Source: Natronococcus roseus (GTDB taxonomy: Archaea > Halobacteriota > Halobacteria > Halobacteriales > Natrialbaceae). Taken from it: a stretch of DNA of 64,000 bases. The translations under genes and the position numbers were made by a program. Below, one piece after another: positions 1 through 9,018 of this stretch. The DNA lies in assembly GCF_043677095.1 (NCBI RefSeq), contig NZ_JBHLJR010000005.1, positions 1 to 64,000 of the forward strand, written 5' to 3'. Numbering within the stretch: the stretch's first letter is position 1; each line of letters starts with the position of its first letter. The notes under the pieces are model-generated. The model ran no database searches and was not told the DNA's origin. It saw only the letters and a program-made list of their open reading frames with translations.

Positions 1-123
1 AACGCGAGCGTCTCCGATCCGCGCTCGGAAACCGCTATCTGGGGCGAGGGTGAGGCGAACAGTCTCGTCGTGGTCCTAAAGGCAATTTTCACGTGGCGAC
101 TCGATACCATTGATTCGGATTAA
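1..123 (+). CDS. possible 3' end of a gene cut by the window edge
   Basis: Frame 1 is open from the left edge to a TAA at 121-123, about 40 codons ending TWRLDTIDSD. No domain can be recognised in so short a piece, and its third codon positions are less G+C rich than in clear genes nearby, so it may be chance. It would be a plus-strand gene converging on the HTH gene at 184-504. Confidence 0.25.
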   Translation, partial: NASVSDPRSETAIWGEGEANSLVVVLKAIFTWRLDTIDSD

Positions 124-183
124 CGGAAACGACAGCACACCGGCAGGTCGGGGAGGAGGGGGAATCGCTATTCAGGAATTCGT

Positions 184-504
184 CTACGCTACTCGCTCCA
201 GGAGCGAGTCCCATACCGCCTCGATCTGCTCGTCAGGCTGGTACCGAACGATATCCGTTTCGGGGTCGACTTCGACGATGCCGTGGTCGGCCAGCTTCAG
301 CAAGTGCTTGTGGGCCAGTTGGATGGCAAGTTGGTCTCGGTCCAGACGGGCAACGGTGGACGGTGAGTCACTGCTCTGCAGTTGATCGATGAGGGTTTCG
401 ATCGTCGTCTTGCCATTGGACTCTTCGCACAATCGGGAGATGACTCTTCGACGGTGTCTATCCGAGACGATTCGGAGACAGGCGTCGAGGTGCTTTTCTG
501 CCAT
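184..504 (-). CDS. DUF7344-type small winged-helix protein
   Basis: A 106-aa acidic protein that looks like the haloarchaeal DUF7344 family, a small winged-helix domain often annotated as a regulator. The N-terminal half (CLRIVSDRHRRRVISRLCE) is the typical first helix pair, and the C-terminal part (HKHLLKLADHGIVEVDPETD) fits a recognition helix and wing. No partner domain or sensor region is present, so it is probably a stand-alone DNA-binding or protein-binding module. It is transcribed away from the HerA-like ATPase. An AT-rich stretch at about 560-575 (TTAATAAAC on the minus strand) could be its promoter, leaving a leader of roughly 35 nt. Family assignment is from recall of the pattern; the target is unknown. 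Confidence 0.75.
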   Translation of the reverse strand: MAEKHLDACLRIVSDRHRRRVISRLCEESNGKTTIETLIDQLQSSDSPSTVARLDRDQLAIQLAHKHLLKLADHGIVEVDPETDIVRYQPDEQIEAVWDSLLERVA

Positions 505-744
505 GTTTCAACCTACAACTGGGAGGTACGTCCAAGAGCGACATTTTCACACCCATTGTACTGTTTATTAAGTATGTGACAGAGTGTGCACCGGTGCGTT
601 CGCACCCTCTCTGTAACAGTTCACCAATTCGAACCTACACGTTAGATCGGGACAACGAAACCGTATTACCGACTCCTGATTCCTGTCGCGTTTCCCGCAG
701 ACGTGAAGAAAGTATTCAAGGTCTCGTGTTCGAACACAGTGATT

Positions 745-780
745 ATGAGCGAGTCGCGTCCGCGGGTGGTCGGTCGGTGA
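745..780 (+). other. possible 11-codon leader ORF overlapping the HerA-like start
   Basis: An ATG at 745 opens a frame reading MSESRPRVVGR and stopping at TGA 778-780. This stop overlaps the GTG start of the ATPase gene (777-779) in a GTGA arrangement typical of translational coupling. The same bases (ATTATG at 742-747) can also be read as a TATA-like element placing transcription start near 770, in which case this ORF would not be transcribed. A frameshift joining the two frames is a third possibility. Confidence 0.3.
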
Positions 781-2381
781 GCGACCAGCGGGAGGTCCTC
801 GTCGGCGAGACCGCCGACGGCACGGAGCTGACGCTGCCGGTGATCGAACTGCTGACGGGTCGCGGGTTCGCGACCGGCAAGAGCGGTTCGGGGAAGTCCA
901 ACACCGCCTCGGTGATCGCCGAGGAGCTGCTCGAGGCCGGTTTCCCCCTGCTGATCGTCGACACCGACGGCGAGTACTACGGGTTGAAAGAGGAGTACGA
1001 GATGCTCCACGCCGGCGCCGACGAGGAGTGCGACGTCCAGATCGGCCCCGAACACGCCGAGCAGATGGCGACCCTCGCTCTGGAGGAGAACGTCCCGATC
1101 ATCCTCGACGTCTCGGGCTACCTCGAGGAGGACGCGGCCAACGAGCTGTTGCGGGAGGTCGCCCGCCAGCTGTTCGTCAAGGAGAAGAAGCTGAAGAAGC
1201 CGTTCCTGCTCGTGGTCGAGGAGGTCCACGAGTACATCCCCGAGGGCGGGGGCGTCGGCGAGACGGGGAACCTGCTCATCAAGATCGGCAAGCGCGGGCG
1301 CAAGCACGGACTGGGCATTCTGGGAATCAGCCAGCGACCCGCGGACGTCAAGAAGGACTTCATCACGCAGGCCAACTGGCTGGTCTGGCACCGCCTGACC
1401 TGGGACAACGACACGAAGGTTGTCGGCCGTATCATCGACACCGAGTACAAAGAGCGCGTCTCCGATCTCGATGACGGCCAGGCGTTCGTCCAAACCGACT
1501 GGACCGAGACCGACGTCCGGAAGGTCCAGTTCCGGCGCAAGCGGACCTTCGACGCCGGCGCGACTCCCGGGCTCGAGGAGTTCGAGCGACCCGACCTCAA
1601 GTCGGTCTCCGACACCCTCGTCGGCGACCTCCAGGAGATCTCCGAGCGCGAACGGCGGGAGGCCGACCGGGTCAACGAACTCGAGGCCGAACTCGAGAAG
1701 CGCGACCAGCGCATCGCGACCCTCGAGAGCGAACTCGAGTCGGCCCGGGACATCTCGACGGCGGCCCAGCAGCTCGCCGACGCCGTCGCCGGGGTCGAGA
1801 CGACCCAGTCTCAGCTACCCGGAAACGACGAGGAGCGACGGCGGCTCCACGAGGAGGTCGTCGACCTCGAGGCCGAACTCGAGGACTGCGAGGAGCGAAT
1901 CGAACGCCTCGGGGAGAAACTCGCCGACCGGACCGACGAACGGGATCGACTGCGCGAGGAGGCCGACCGGCTGCGCGAGCGCGTCGCGGAACTCGAGGGA
2001 CCGGAGACGGGCCGGGAGATCAGTTACACCGAGTTCGGCGACGAAGCGAGCGAGGAGAGCGCAGCGAGCCGCGACCCAGACGATGTCGATATTGAGGCGC
2101 TGTTCGACGAGGAACGGGTCGCCGATCGACTCGAGCGAGCCTGCGATCGATCGCTGTGCTCGCTCGAGGCCGGCGAGGAGATCCTCGAGACGCTCGTCCG
2201 GGAGGGGCCACTCGAGACCGAGGCGCTGGCGGCACGGGTCGGTCGGTCGACGATCGCGGTCCAGAGTCTCGTCTCGGAGCTGCGGACCCGATCGGTGCTC
2301 GAGCGAACCGCCGACGGAGCGTACGGGCTCGAGGACGGGCTCCGATCGACGGCTGGCGAGTCCCCGACGCGAGCCGACTGA
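777..2381 (+). CDS. HerA-like (DUF87) ATPase with coiled coils and winged helix
   Basis: A 534-aa P-loop ATPase of the HerA/FtsK-type DUF87 group. Walker A is GKSGSGKS at residues 34-41, Walker B is LLVVEEVHEY at about 144-153, and a conserved GKRGRKHGLG segment lies at about 171-180, ending in ILGISQRPADVKKDF. Two coiled coils follow (about 283-345 and 350-408), then an acidic linker and a winged helix (about 460-520). This order suggests a hexameric DNA translocase or remodeler with its own DNA-binding tail. I chose GTG 777 because the conserved region begins SDQREVLVGETADG; a longer frame back to 576 adds residues with no family look. No nurA, mre11 or rad50 is nearby, so it is unlikely to be the canonical resection HerA. 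Substrate is unknown. Confidence 0.85.
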   Translation: MSDQREVLVGETADGTELTLPVIELLTGRGFATGKSGSGKSNTASVIAEELLEAGFPLLIVDTDGEYYGLKEEYEMLHAGADEECDVQIGPEHAEQMATLALEENVPIILDVSGYLEEDAANELLREVARQLFVKEKKLKKPFLLVVEEVHEYIPEGGGVGETGNLLIKIGKRGRKHGLGILGISQRPADVKKDFITQANWLVWHRLTWDNDTKVVGRIIDTEYKERVSDLDDGQAFVQTDWTETDVRKVQFRRKRTFDAGATPGLEEFERPDLKSVSDTLVGDLQEISERERREADRVNELEAELEKRDQRIATLESELESARDISTAAQQLADAVAGVETTQSQLPGNDEERRRLHEEVVDLEAELEDCEERIERLGEKLADRTDERDRLREEADRLRERVAELEGPETGREISYTEFGDEASEESAASRDPDDVDIEALFDEERVADRLERACDRSLCSLEAGEEILETLVREGPLETEALAARVGRSTIAVQSLVSELRTRSVLERTADGAYGLEDGLRSTAGESPTRAD

Positions 2382-2490
2382 GCGAGCGCGGTGTCGACTG
2401 GATCGGGGACAAACTGCGATCTCGACGAAACCGGTAGTACTACGGCTCGAGCCTTCCGAACGGGATGCCCGAACACACCCGGATACCCGT

Positions 2491-2638
2491 GTCGGCGATA
2501 CGCCGGCACTTCAGGTCGCAGGCGGGTCCTACAGCCGGAAGACGGCGCTCGAACGCGCGCTGACGGCGGGCTACAGCGACCGCCTACACTTCGCCCAGTG
2601 GTTGCATAACAAAGCCCGGACGGGCACAGCAGACGCCT

Positions 2639-2649
<11 letters not shown>
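2491..2649 (+). other. coding-like fragment between two genes, possible remnant
   Basis: The 257 bases between the ATPase and the phosphodiesterase contain a stretch whose frame-1 translation (VGDTPALQVAGG..., then GYSDRLHFAQWLHNKA) looks protein-like in composition and lacks the arginine-rich look of antisense shadows. No convincing start codon precedes it in frame and the frame then runs into the next gene as a shadow. A TATA-like GTTGCATAAC at 2601-2610 lies inside it and fits the promoter of the gene at 2639. It could be a decayed gene tail or chance. Confidence 0.2.
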
Positions 2650-4260
<1,611 letters not shown>

Positions 4261-4264
<4 letters not shown>

Positions 4265-5271
4265 GCGTCGAGATCACCGCCCTCGATCCGACGGCCGACG
4301 CCGACGAGTGGAACCGATACGTCGAGCGCTCCGACGGGACGAACCCCTTCAGCCGGGCAGAGGCGATCCGCCTGCAGGCCGAGGACACCGACACGACGGC
4401 CCATCTGCTCGCCGGCTTCAAGGGCCAGGAGGCGGTCGGGATCTTCCCGGTCTTCGAGTACACCAAGGGCCCGATCACGGGCGCGTTCTCGCCGGCGCCT
4501 CGGGCGTGGTCGTGCTACCTCGGCCCCTCCGTGCTGAACGTCGAGAAGCTCAAACAGCGCAAGGCTGACAGGCGCATCCAGCGGTTTCTCGAGGGCTGTT
4601 TCAAGTGGATCGACCGCGAACTCTCCCCGCAGTACTCCAAGTTCGTCGTCGCGGAGTTCGAGGACGTCCGACCGTTCGTCTGGAACGAGTACGCCGTCGA
4701 GCCGGGGTACACCTACGTTGTCGACCTCGAGGGCAGCGAGGACGACCTGCTCGATCGCTTCAGCAGCGACGCCCGGAACAACGTCCGCAACGCCGACCCC
4801 GACGGCTACGTCGTCGAGGAGGGCAACAACGACGACGTCGAGCGGATCGTCGATCAGGTCGCCGCCCGCTACGAGAGCCAGGGTCGATCGTTTCAGCTGA
4901 ACCCCGGCTTCGCCCGGGCCGTCCACCGCGAGCTTCCCGAGGGGGCGATCCGTCCCTACGTCTGTCGGGTCGACGGCGAGTTCGTCGGGGGGATCCTGGT
5001 CGTCGAATCGCGGACGACCCGGTACCGCTGGCAGGGCGGGGTGAAGCCGGACACCGATATCGACCTCCCGATCAACGACCTGCTCGACTGGCACGTCATG
5101 CGCGACGGACTCCGCGGGGGACTCGAGCGCTACGACCTCGTGGGAGCCGGGGTCCCGAGCATCAACCGTTACAAAGCGAAGTTCAACCCCCGGCTCGAGA
5201 CCAACTACACGATCACGGCTGGCTCGTTCGGGCTCGATCTGCTGATCGATCGCTACAGAAAACTGCGGTAG
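4261..5271 (+). CDS. FemAB/GNAT-like acyltransferase
   Basis: A 336-aa protein resembling the FemAB/FemX and BioF2-like acyltransferases, which have two GNAT folds. The second half carries the characteristic run DARNNVRNADPDGYVVEE, then RPYVCRVDGEFVGGILVV and RYRWQGGVKPD, and ends with YDLVGAGVPSINRYKAKFN, the usual C-terminal motif. Members transfer aminoacyl or acyl groups, in bacteria onto peptidoglycan; haloarchaea lack peptidoglycan, so a sugar or glycan precursor is a more likely acceptor (inference). The start overlaps the stop of the phosphodiesterase gene, which suggests joint action on a surface polymer precursor. A stem-loop follows the stop at 5278-5293. Confidence 0.8.
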
Positions 5272-5277
5272 GCGGTC

Positions 5278-5293
5278 CGAAACAACTGTTTCG
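5278..5293. terminator. stem-loop between convergent genes
   Basis: CGAAAC and GTTTCG form a 6-bp stem around a 4-nt AACT loop, seven bases after the stop of the acyltransferase gene and 13 bases before the end of the convergent HTH gene. Its position suits a shared 3' end signal. Archaeal terminators are usually T-runs rather than hairpins, so the role is inference. Confidence 0.35.
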
Positions 5294-5306
5294 AACGCGA
5301 AACGAA

Positions 5307-5549
5307 CTACTCCTCGATCCAGTACTTCGACTGTCTGGCGTCAGCGAGGCTGACCCGGCTGTCGACGACGTCGTGATCCATGAGCGTTCCCAGCGCGTAC
5401 CTGACCGTCCGGGGACAGAGCCGCGACTCGAGTGCGATCTCCTCCTGGGTCATCGCGCCCTCGTACTCGAGGACCTTGTAGACGAGCTTCGAACTCGGCG
5501 GGAGCTCGGAGACGACGGGCTTCCCGGCGTCGCGCTCGGTCGCACTCAT
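5307..5549 (-). CDS. small MarR-like winged-helix protein
   Basis: An 80-aa protein that is almost only a winged helix. LPPSSKLVYKVLEYEGAMTQ gives helix 1, EEIALESRLCPRTVRYALGT is the helix-turn-helix, and VSLADARQSKYWIEE forms the wing. This is the pattern of the short haloarchaeal MarR-family proteins, where the sequence CPRTVRYAL is characteristic. It would bind DNA as a dimer; no ligand domain is visible. It converges with the acyltransferase gene and is followed upstream by about 280 bases that hold the glmM promoter. Confidence 0.8.
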   Translation of the reverse strand: MSATERDAGKPVVSELPPSSKLVYKVLEYEGAMTQEEIALESRLCPRTVRYALGTLMDHDVVDSRVSLADARQSKYWIEE

Positions 5550-5797
5550 CGGCGGTCGCGACGGCCGGACTCGCCGGCTCGCTCGAATTCGAACGCGGTC
5601 GTCGGTGCGGTACGAACGGGACGCTTTCGCTCTCGAACGTGTGTGATCATGCCGTCCGGACGGCCACCGCGGGGACGTATATACGATACCGACGGTTCAA
5701 TTCGATAGGGAATGGCTACCGTCTCGCTCGACGGGGACGTGACCGCGAACGCCGCCGTCGGAAGCCGACAGCGGCGGGTCGGGACCCGGAAGTCGAC

Positions 5798-5807
5798 ACA
5801 TATTAAC
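5798..5807 (+). promoter_or_regulatory. TATA box for glmM
   Basis: ACATATTAAC lies 25-34 bases before the ATG at 5832. That spacing puts transcription start at or next to the start codon, which indicates a leaderless mRNA and supports the chosen glmM start. Confidence 0.6.
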
Positions 5808-5831
5808 ACCGGGGCCGCCGTCACGATTCGT

Positions 5832-7172
5832 ATGTTCGGGACCAGTGGTATCCGTGGAACCGTCGGAACGGACGTAACGGCCGCCCTCGCGCTCTCGGTC
5901 GGCCGTGCGGTCGCCTCCGACGGCTACGACCGCGTCGTCCTCGGCCGGGACGTCCGCGACAGCGGCCGCACGCTCGTCGACGCGATCGCCGCGGGGCTCC
6001 AGGAATGTGGCGCCGACGTCCTCGAGGTCGGCGTGGAGGCGACGCCGACCGTCGCCCGGGCGATCGACCACCTCGAGGCGGACGCGGGGATCGTCGTCAC
6101 GGCCTCGCACAACCCGAAGACCGACAACGGAATCAAGCTCTGGACCCCCTCCGGGAAGGCGTTCGGTCCCGAGAAGCGCGAATCGATCTCTCGCCGAGTT
6201 CGTGAAGACGATTACGAGCTGGCCGACTGGGACGGTCAGGGTCGGCGGGAACGACGCGACGGCGTTCGCGAGCACCACGCGAGTCGGCTCGAGGCCGCGG
6301 TGGCTCTCGACGAACCGCTCGACGTCGTCGTCGACGTCGGCAACGGAGCCGGGGCCGTCACGGCGACGGTGCTCGCGAACCTGGGCTGTCGGGTCCGGAC
6401 GCTAAACGGCCAACCCGACGGCTCGTTCCCGGGACGGCCGAGCGAACCGAACCGGGAGACGCTGGGCACGCTGATGACCGTCGTGGCCGAGACCGACGCC
6501 GAACTCGGGATCGCCCACGACGGCGACGCCGATCGAATGATGGCCGTCGACGAAACTGGCGATTTCGTGCCGAAGGACGCCTTGCTTGCGCTGTTTGCTC
6601 GGAACGCGGCCGGCGACGGTGACCGCGTCGCGGCCCCCGTCGACACGAGTCTGGCGGTCGACGACGCGCTGGCAGCGGTCGGCGCGTCGCTGACTCGAAC
6701 ACAGGTCGGGGACGTCTACGTCGCCGAGCGAACCACCGAGGACGACGTCGTCTTTGGCGGCGAGCCAAGCGGCGCCTGGATCTGGCCGACCGAGACCCGC
6801 TGCCCGGACGCCCCGCTCGCGGCCTGCAAGCTCGCCGAACTGGTCTCGCGGGAGGGACCGCTCTCGAAGCTCGCCGCCGACATCGACCAGTACCCGATCC
6901 GACGGACGTCGATCGAGGTCGAGGCGAAGGAGGCCGTAATGGAGGCGGTCGAGACGACGATCGAGGAGGAGTACGACGACGTCGACGCCCTCGACGGCGT
7001 TCGAGTCGAGACCGACGACGGCTGGTTCCTGATCCGGGCGAGCGGAACCGAGCCGGTCGTCAGGGTGACCGCCGAAGCGCGCGCGGAAGCCGACGCGGAC
7101 TCGATCTTCGCGACCGCGACGGGAATCGTCGAACGAGCGACCGAGGCGGCGAACGTGCTCGAGGAGCGCTAG
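5832..7172 (+). CDS. glmM: phosphoglucosamine mutase
   Basis: A 446-aa alpha-D-phosphohexomutase. It begins MFGTSGIRGT, as archaeal GlmM/ManB proteins do; the active phosphoserine is S92 in TASHNP, the Mg2+ loop is HDGDADRM at about 232-239, the sugar loop is GGEPSGAW at about 311-318, and the phosphate loop is RASGTEP near residue 403. It interconverts glucosamine-6-phosphate and glucosamine-1-phosphate, the second step to UDP-GlcNAc. A phosphomannomutase role cannot be excluded from sequence alone, but glmU and glmS lie just downstream. A longer in-frame start at 5712 was rejected because the TATA box at 5798 makes the ATG at 5832 leaderless. Confidence 0.88.
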   Translation: MFGTSGIRGTVGTDVTAALALSVGRAVASDGYDRVVLGRDVRDSGRTLVDAIAAGLQECGADVLEVGVEATPTVARAIDHLEADAGIVVTASHNPKTDNGIKLWTPSGKAFGPEKRESISRRVREDDYELADWDGQGRRERRDGVREHHASRLEAAVALDEPLDVVVDVGNGAGAVTATVLANLGCRVRTLNGQPDGSFPGRPSEPNRETLGTLMTVVAETDAELGIAHDGDADRMMAVDETGDFVPKDALLALFARNAAGDGDRVAAPVDTSLAVDDALAAVGASLTRTQVGDVYVAERTTEDDVVFGGEPSGAWIWPTETRCPDAPLAACKLAELVSREGPLSKLAADIDQYPIRRTSIEVEAKEAVMEAVETTIEEEYDDVDALDGVRVETDDGWFLIRASGTEPVVRVTAEARAEADADSIFATATGIVERATEAANVLEER

Positions 7173-7214
7173 AGGGAAGCGTCAGCGCGGGACTACGGGA
7201 CGAGAAAACGGCGG

Positions 7215-7424
7215 CTATCGTCGCTCCTCCGGGATGAAGTCGGAGGTCTTCATCTCCCGATAGGTCGCACACTCGGGACAGGCGTGGACGACGTCCCGGT
7301 TGTCACCGAACACGCGGGCGAACTGCCGGGTCACCTGGTTGTCGCAGTTGACACACCGTGGCGAGGTCGTTTGCTGCCCGGACGAGATCGGCGTCCACTT
7401 CGCGTCGGTTGGTTCCGTCGACAT
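7215..7424 (-). CDS. small zinc-finger protein (DUF7563-like)
   Basis: A 69-aa haloarchaeal zinc-finger protein with one treble-type site: CVNC in the first half and CPEC in the second, separated by a basic FARVFGDNRD segment. This fits the DUF7563 group. A GTG three bases upstream (7427) could also start it; a strong TATA box at 7449-7459 places transcription start at about 7427-7428, so the mRNA is leaderless whichever is used. It converges with glmM. Role unknown; similar small proteins in haloarchaea are thought to act as regulators. Confidence 0.75.
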   Translation of the reverse strand: MSTEPTDAKWTPISSGQQTTSPRCVNCDNQVTRQFARVFGDNRDVVHACPECATYREMKTSDFIPEERR

Positions 7425-7448
7425 CACCAGCGGCTAATCACAGAGCGG

Positions 7449-7459
7449 TATTTAATATA
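7449..7459 (-). promoter_or_regulatory. TATA box for the zinc-finger gene
   Basis: The minus strand reads TATATTAAATA, centred about 27-30 bases before the two candidate start codons at 7424 and 7427. It is one of the clearest TATA boxes in the window and implies a leaderless transcript. Confidence 0.65.
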
Positions 7460-7557
7460 GGCAGCATAACGTTTGCGATGAAATTTAGTCCGATCTTTCC
7501 GTTCCGAACGGTCCCTTGAGAGTGGGTGCCAACCCCTCTCTCGATATCGACGGCGTC

Positions 7558-7589
7558 GCGGGTTGAACCCGCAGAAATTACATATTTCT
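7558..7589. repeat. two adjoining palindromes upstream of glmU
   Basis: GCGGGTT-G-AACCCGC (7558-7572) is a perfect palindrome with a single central base. It is followed directly by AGAAAT-N5-ATTTCT (7573-7589), a second inverted repeat with an AT-rich core. Both lie in the 375-base gap between the zinc-finger gene and glmU (7428-7802). The rest of that gap shows only the two TATA boxes listed separately. The pair could be an operator or a small structured transcript. Confidence 0.45.
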
Positions 7590-7767
7590 GAACAGTAATG
7601 GGCCGATTAACGAGGGATAAAACCGTTCTCGATCGAACGGACGGGACCGACGCTCGAGGTTTCGGGGCGCTCTCGGAGTGTATCGGGAGAGGGGCCGTCC
7701 GCCTCGGCCAGCGGTCCCGTTCGACGGGTCGAATCGGCCGGACGAACCGGCGAGCGATTATCGGCCG

Positions 7768-7776
7768 TATATTAAT
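7768..7776 (+). promoter_or_regulatory. TATA box for glmU
   Basis: TATATTAAT centred near 7772 predicts transcription start at about 7798, five bases before the glmU ATG at 7803. The mRNA would be almost leaderless. Confidence 0.6.
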
Positions 7777-7802
7777 CCCCGAAATCGAACTATGCGATCG
7801 TA

Positions 7803-8984
7803 ATGAAAGCTGTCGTGCTTGCCGCAGGACAAGGGACGCGGATCCGACCGCTCTCCTCGTCAGTGCCGAAACCGATGTTGCCCGTCGCCGACCGACCGCT
7901 CGCCGCCCACACCGTCGACGCCGCCGTCGACGCGGGCGCCGACGAAGTGATCCTCGTCATCGGCTACGAAGCCGAAACCGTCAGGGAGTACTTCGGCGAG
8001 GAGTACCGCGGCGTGCCGATCTCGTATGCGATCCAGGAGGAACAGGCTGGCACGGCCCACGCCGTCAACGCCGCCAGCGACCACCTCGAGGGTCCCTTCG
8101 CCGTGCTGAACGGCGACAACCTCTACGATCAGAACGCGATCGACGAACTGTTCGACGAGTGTCCGGCGATCTGTGCGATCGAGGTCGAAGACCCGCGTAA
8201 CTACGGCGTGCTCAGCACGACGGACGGCACCGTCACCGACATCGTCGAGAAGCCGGACGATCCGCCGACGAACCTGGCGAACGCGGGCGCCTACGCGTTC
8301 CCCGAGGAGGCCATCGAGTGGCTCGACGTCCCCGCGAGCGAGCGGGGCGAACACGAGATCACCGACGTGGTCGCACAGGTCATCGATCAGTTCGCCGTCT
8401 CGCCAGTTACCCTCGAGCGCTGGATGGACGTCGGCCGCCCATGGGAGCTGCTCGAGGCAAACGAGTGGAAGCTCGGCGAACTCGAGGGCGACGTTGCGGG
8501 CGAGGTCAGCGAGGACGCCCACCTCGAGGGGGAGGTCGTCGTCGAGGAGGGCGCGACGGTCAAACCCGGCGTCGTGATCGAGGGGCCGGCCCTGATCCGA
8601 TCGGGGGCGACGGTCGGGCCGAACGCCTACGTCCGCGGCGCGACGCTGATCGACGAGGGGGCGAAGGTCGGCAACGCCGTCGAGGTGAAAAACAGCGTCC
8701 TCTCGCGGGACGCGACGGTCGGCCACCTCTCGTACGTCGGCGACAGCGTCCTCGGGCGCGACGTCAACTTCGGAGCGGGAACGACCGTCGCGAACCTCCG
8801 TCACGACGGCGGGAGCGTGAAGTTTACCGTGAAGGGGGACCGGGTGTCGACGAACCGCCGGAAGTTCGGCGTGGTCGTCGGCGACGACGCGAAGACCGGC
8901 ATCAACACGAGTCTGACGCCGGGGCTCAAACTCGACACGGAGGCGACGACGTCCCCCGGCGAGGTCGTCGAACGGGACCGATAA
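7803..8984 (+). CDS. glmU: bifunctional GlmU-type sugar nucleotidyltransferase/acetyltransferase
   Basis: A 393-aa two-domain enzyme. Residues 1 to about 235 are a nucleotidyltransferase with the signature LAAGQGTRIRP and KPM at 23-25, VLNGDNLYD as the metal-binding segment, and ERWMDVGRPWEL at its end. Residues from about 240 form a left-handed beta helix of hexapeptide repeats, ending with the GlmU-like NFGAGTTVANLRHDGG and a final NTSLTPG segment. In archaea such proteins acetylate glucosamine-1-phosphate and then charge it with UTP to give UDP-GlcNAc. Glucose-1-phosphate thymidylyltransferase activity is the main alternative. Flanking glmM and glmS support the GlmU role. It converges with glmS. 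Confidence 0.87.
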   Translation: MKAVVLAAGQGTRIRPLSSSVPKPMLPVADRPLAAHTVDAAVDAGADEVILVIGYEAETVREYFGEEYRGVPISYAIQEEQAGTAHAVNAASDHLEGPFAVLNGDNLYDQNAIDELFDECPAICAIEVEDPRNYGVLSTTDGTVTDIVEKPDDPPTNLANAGAYAFPEEAIEWLDVPASERGEHEITDVVAQVIDQFAVSPVTLERWMDVGRPWELLEANEWKLGELEGDVAGEVSEDAHLEGEVVVEEGATVKPGVVIEGPALIRSGATVGPNAYVRGATLIDEGAKVGNAVEVKNSVLSRDATVGHLSYVGDSVLGRDVNFGAGTTVANLRHDGGSVKFTVKGDRVSTNRRKFGVVVGDDAKTGINTSLTPGLKLDTEATTSPGEVVERDR

Positions 8985-9018
8985 CGGGAGGAGCCGCGAA
9001 CGCAACGACTCGGCGATT

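Noticed and set aside
576..776. N-terminal extension of the HerA-like frame to an upstream ATG at 576
   Set aside because: The extra 67 residues have no family resemblance, contain several unusual Cys/Pro stretches, and lie upstream of TATA-like elements at about 710 and 744.
7598..8200. A 200-codon plus-strand frame before and inside glmU
   Set aside because: It overlaps the glmU TATA box and start and becomes Arg-rich once inside glmU, as expected for a shadow.
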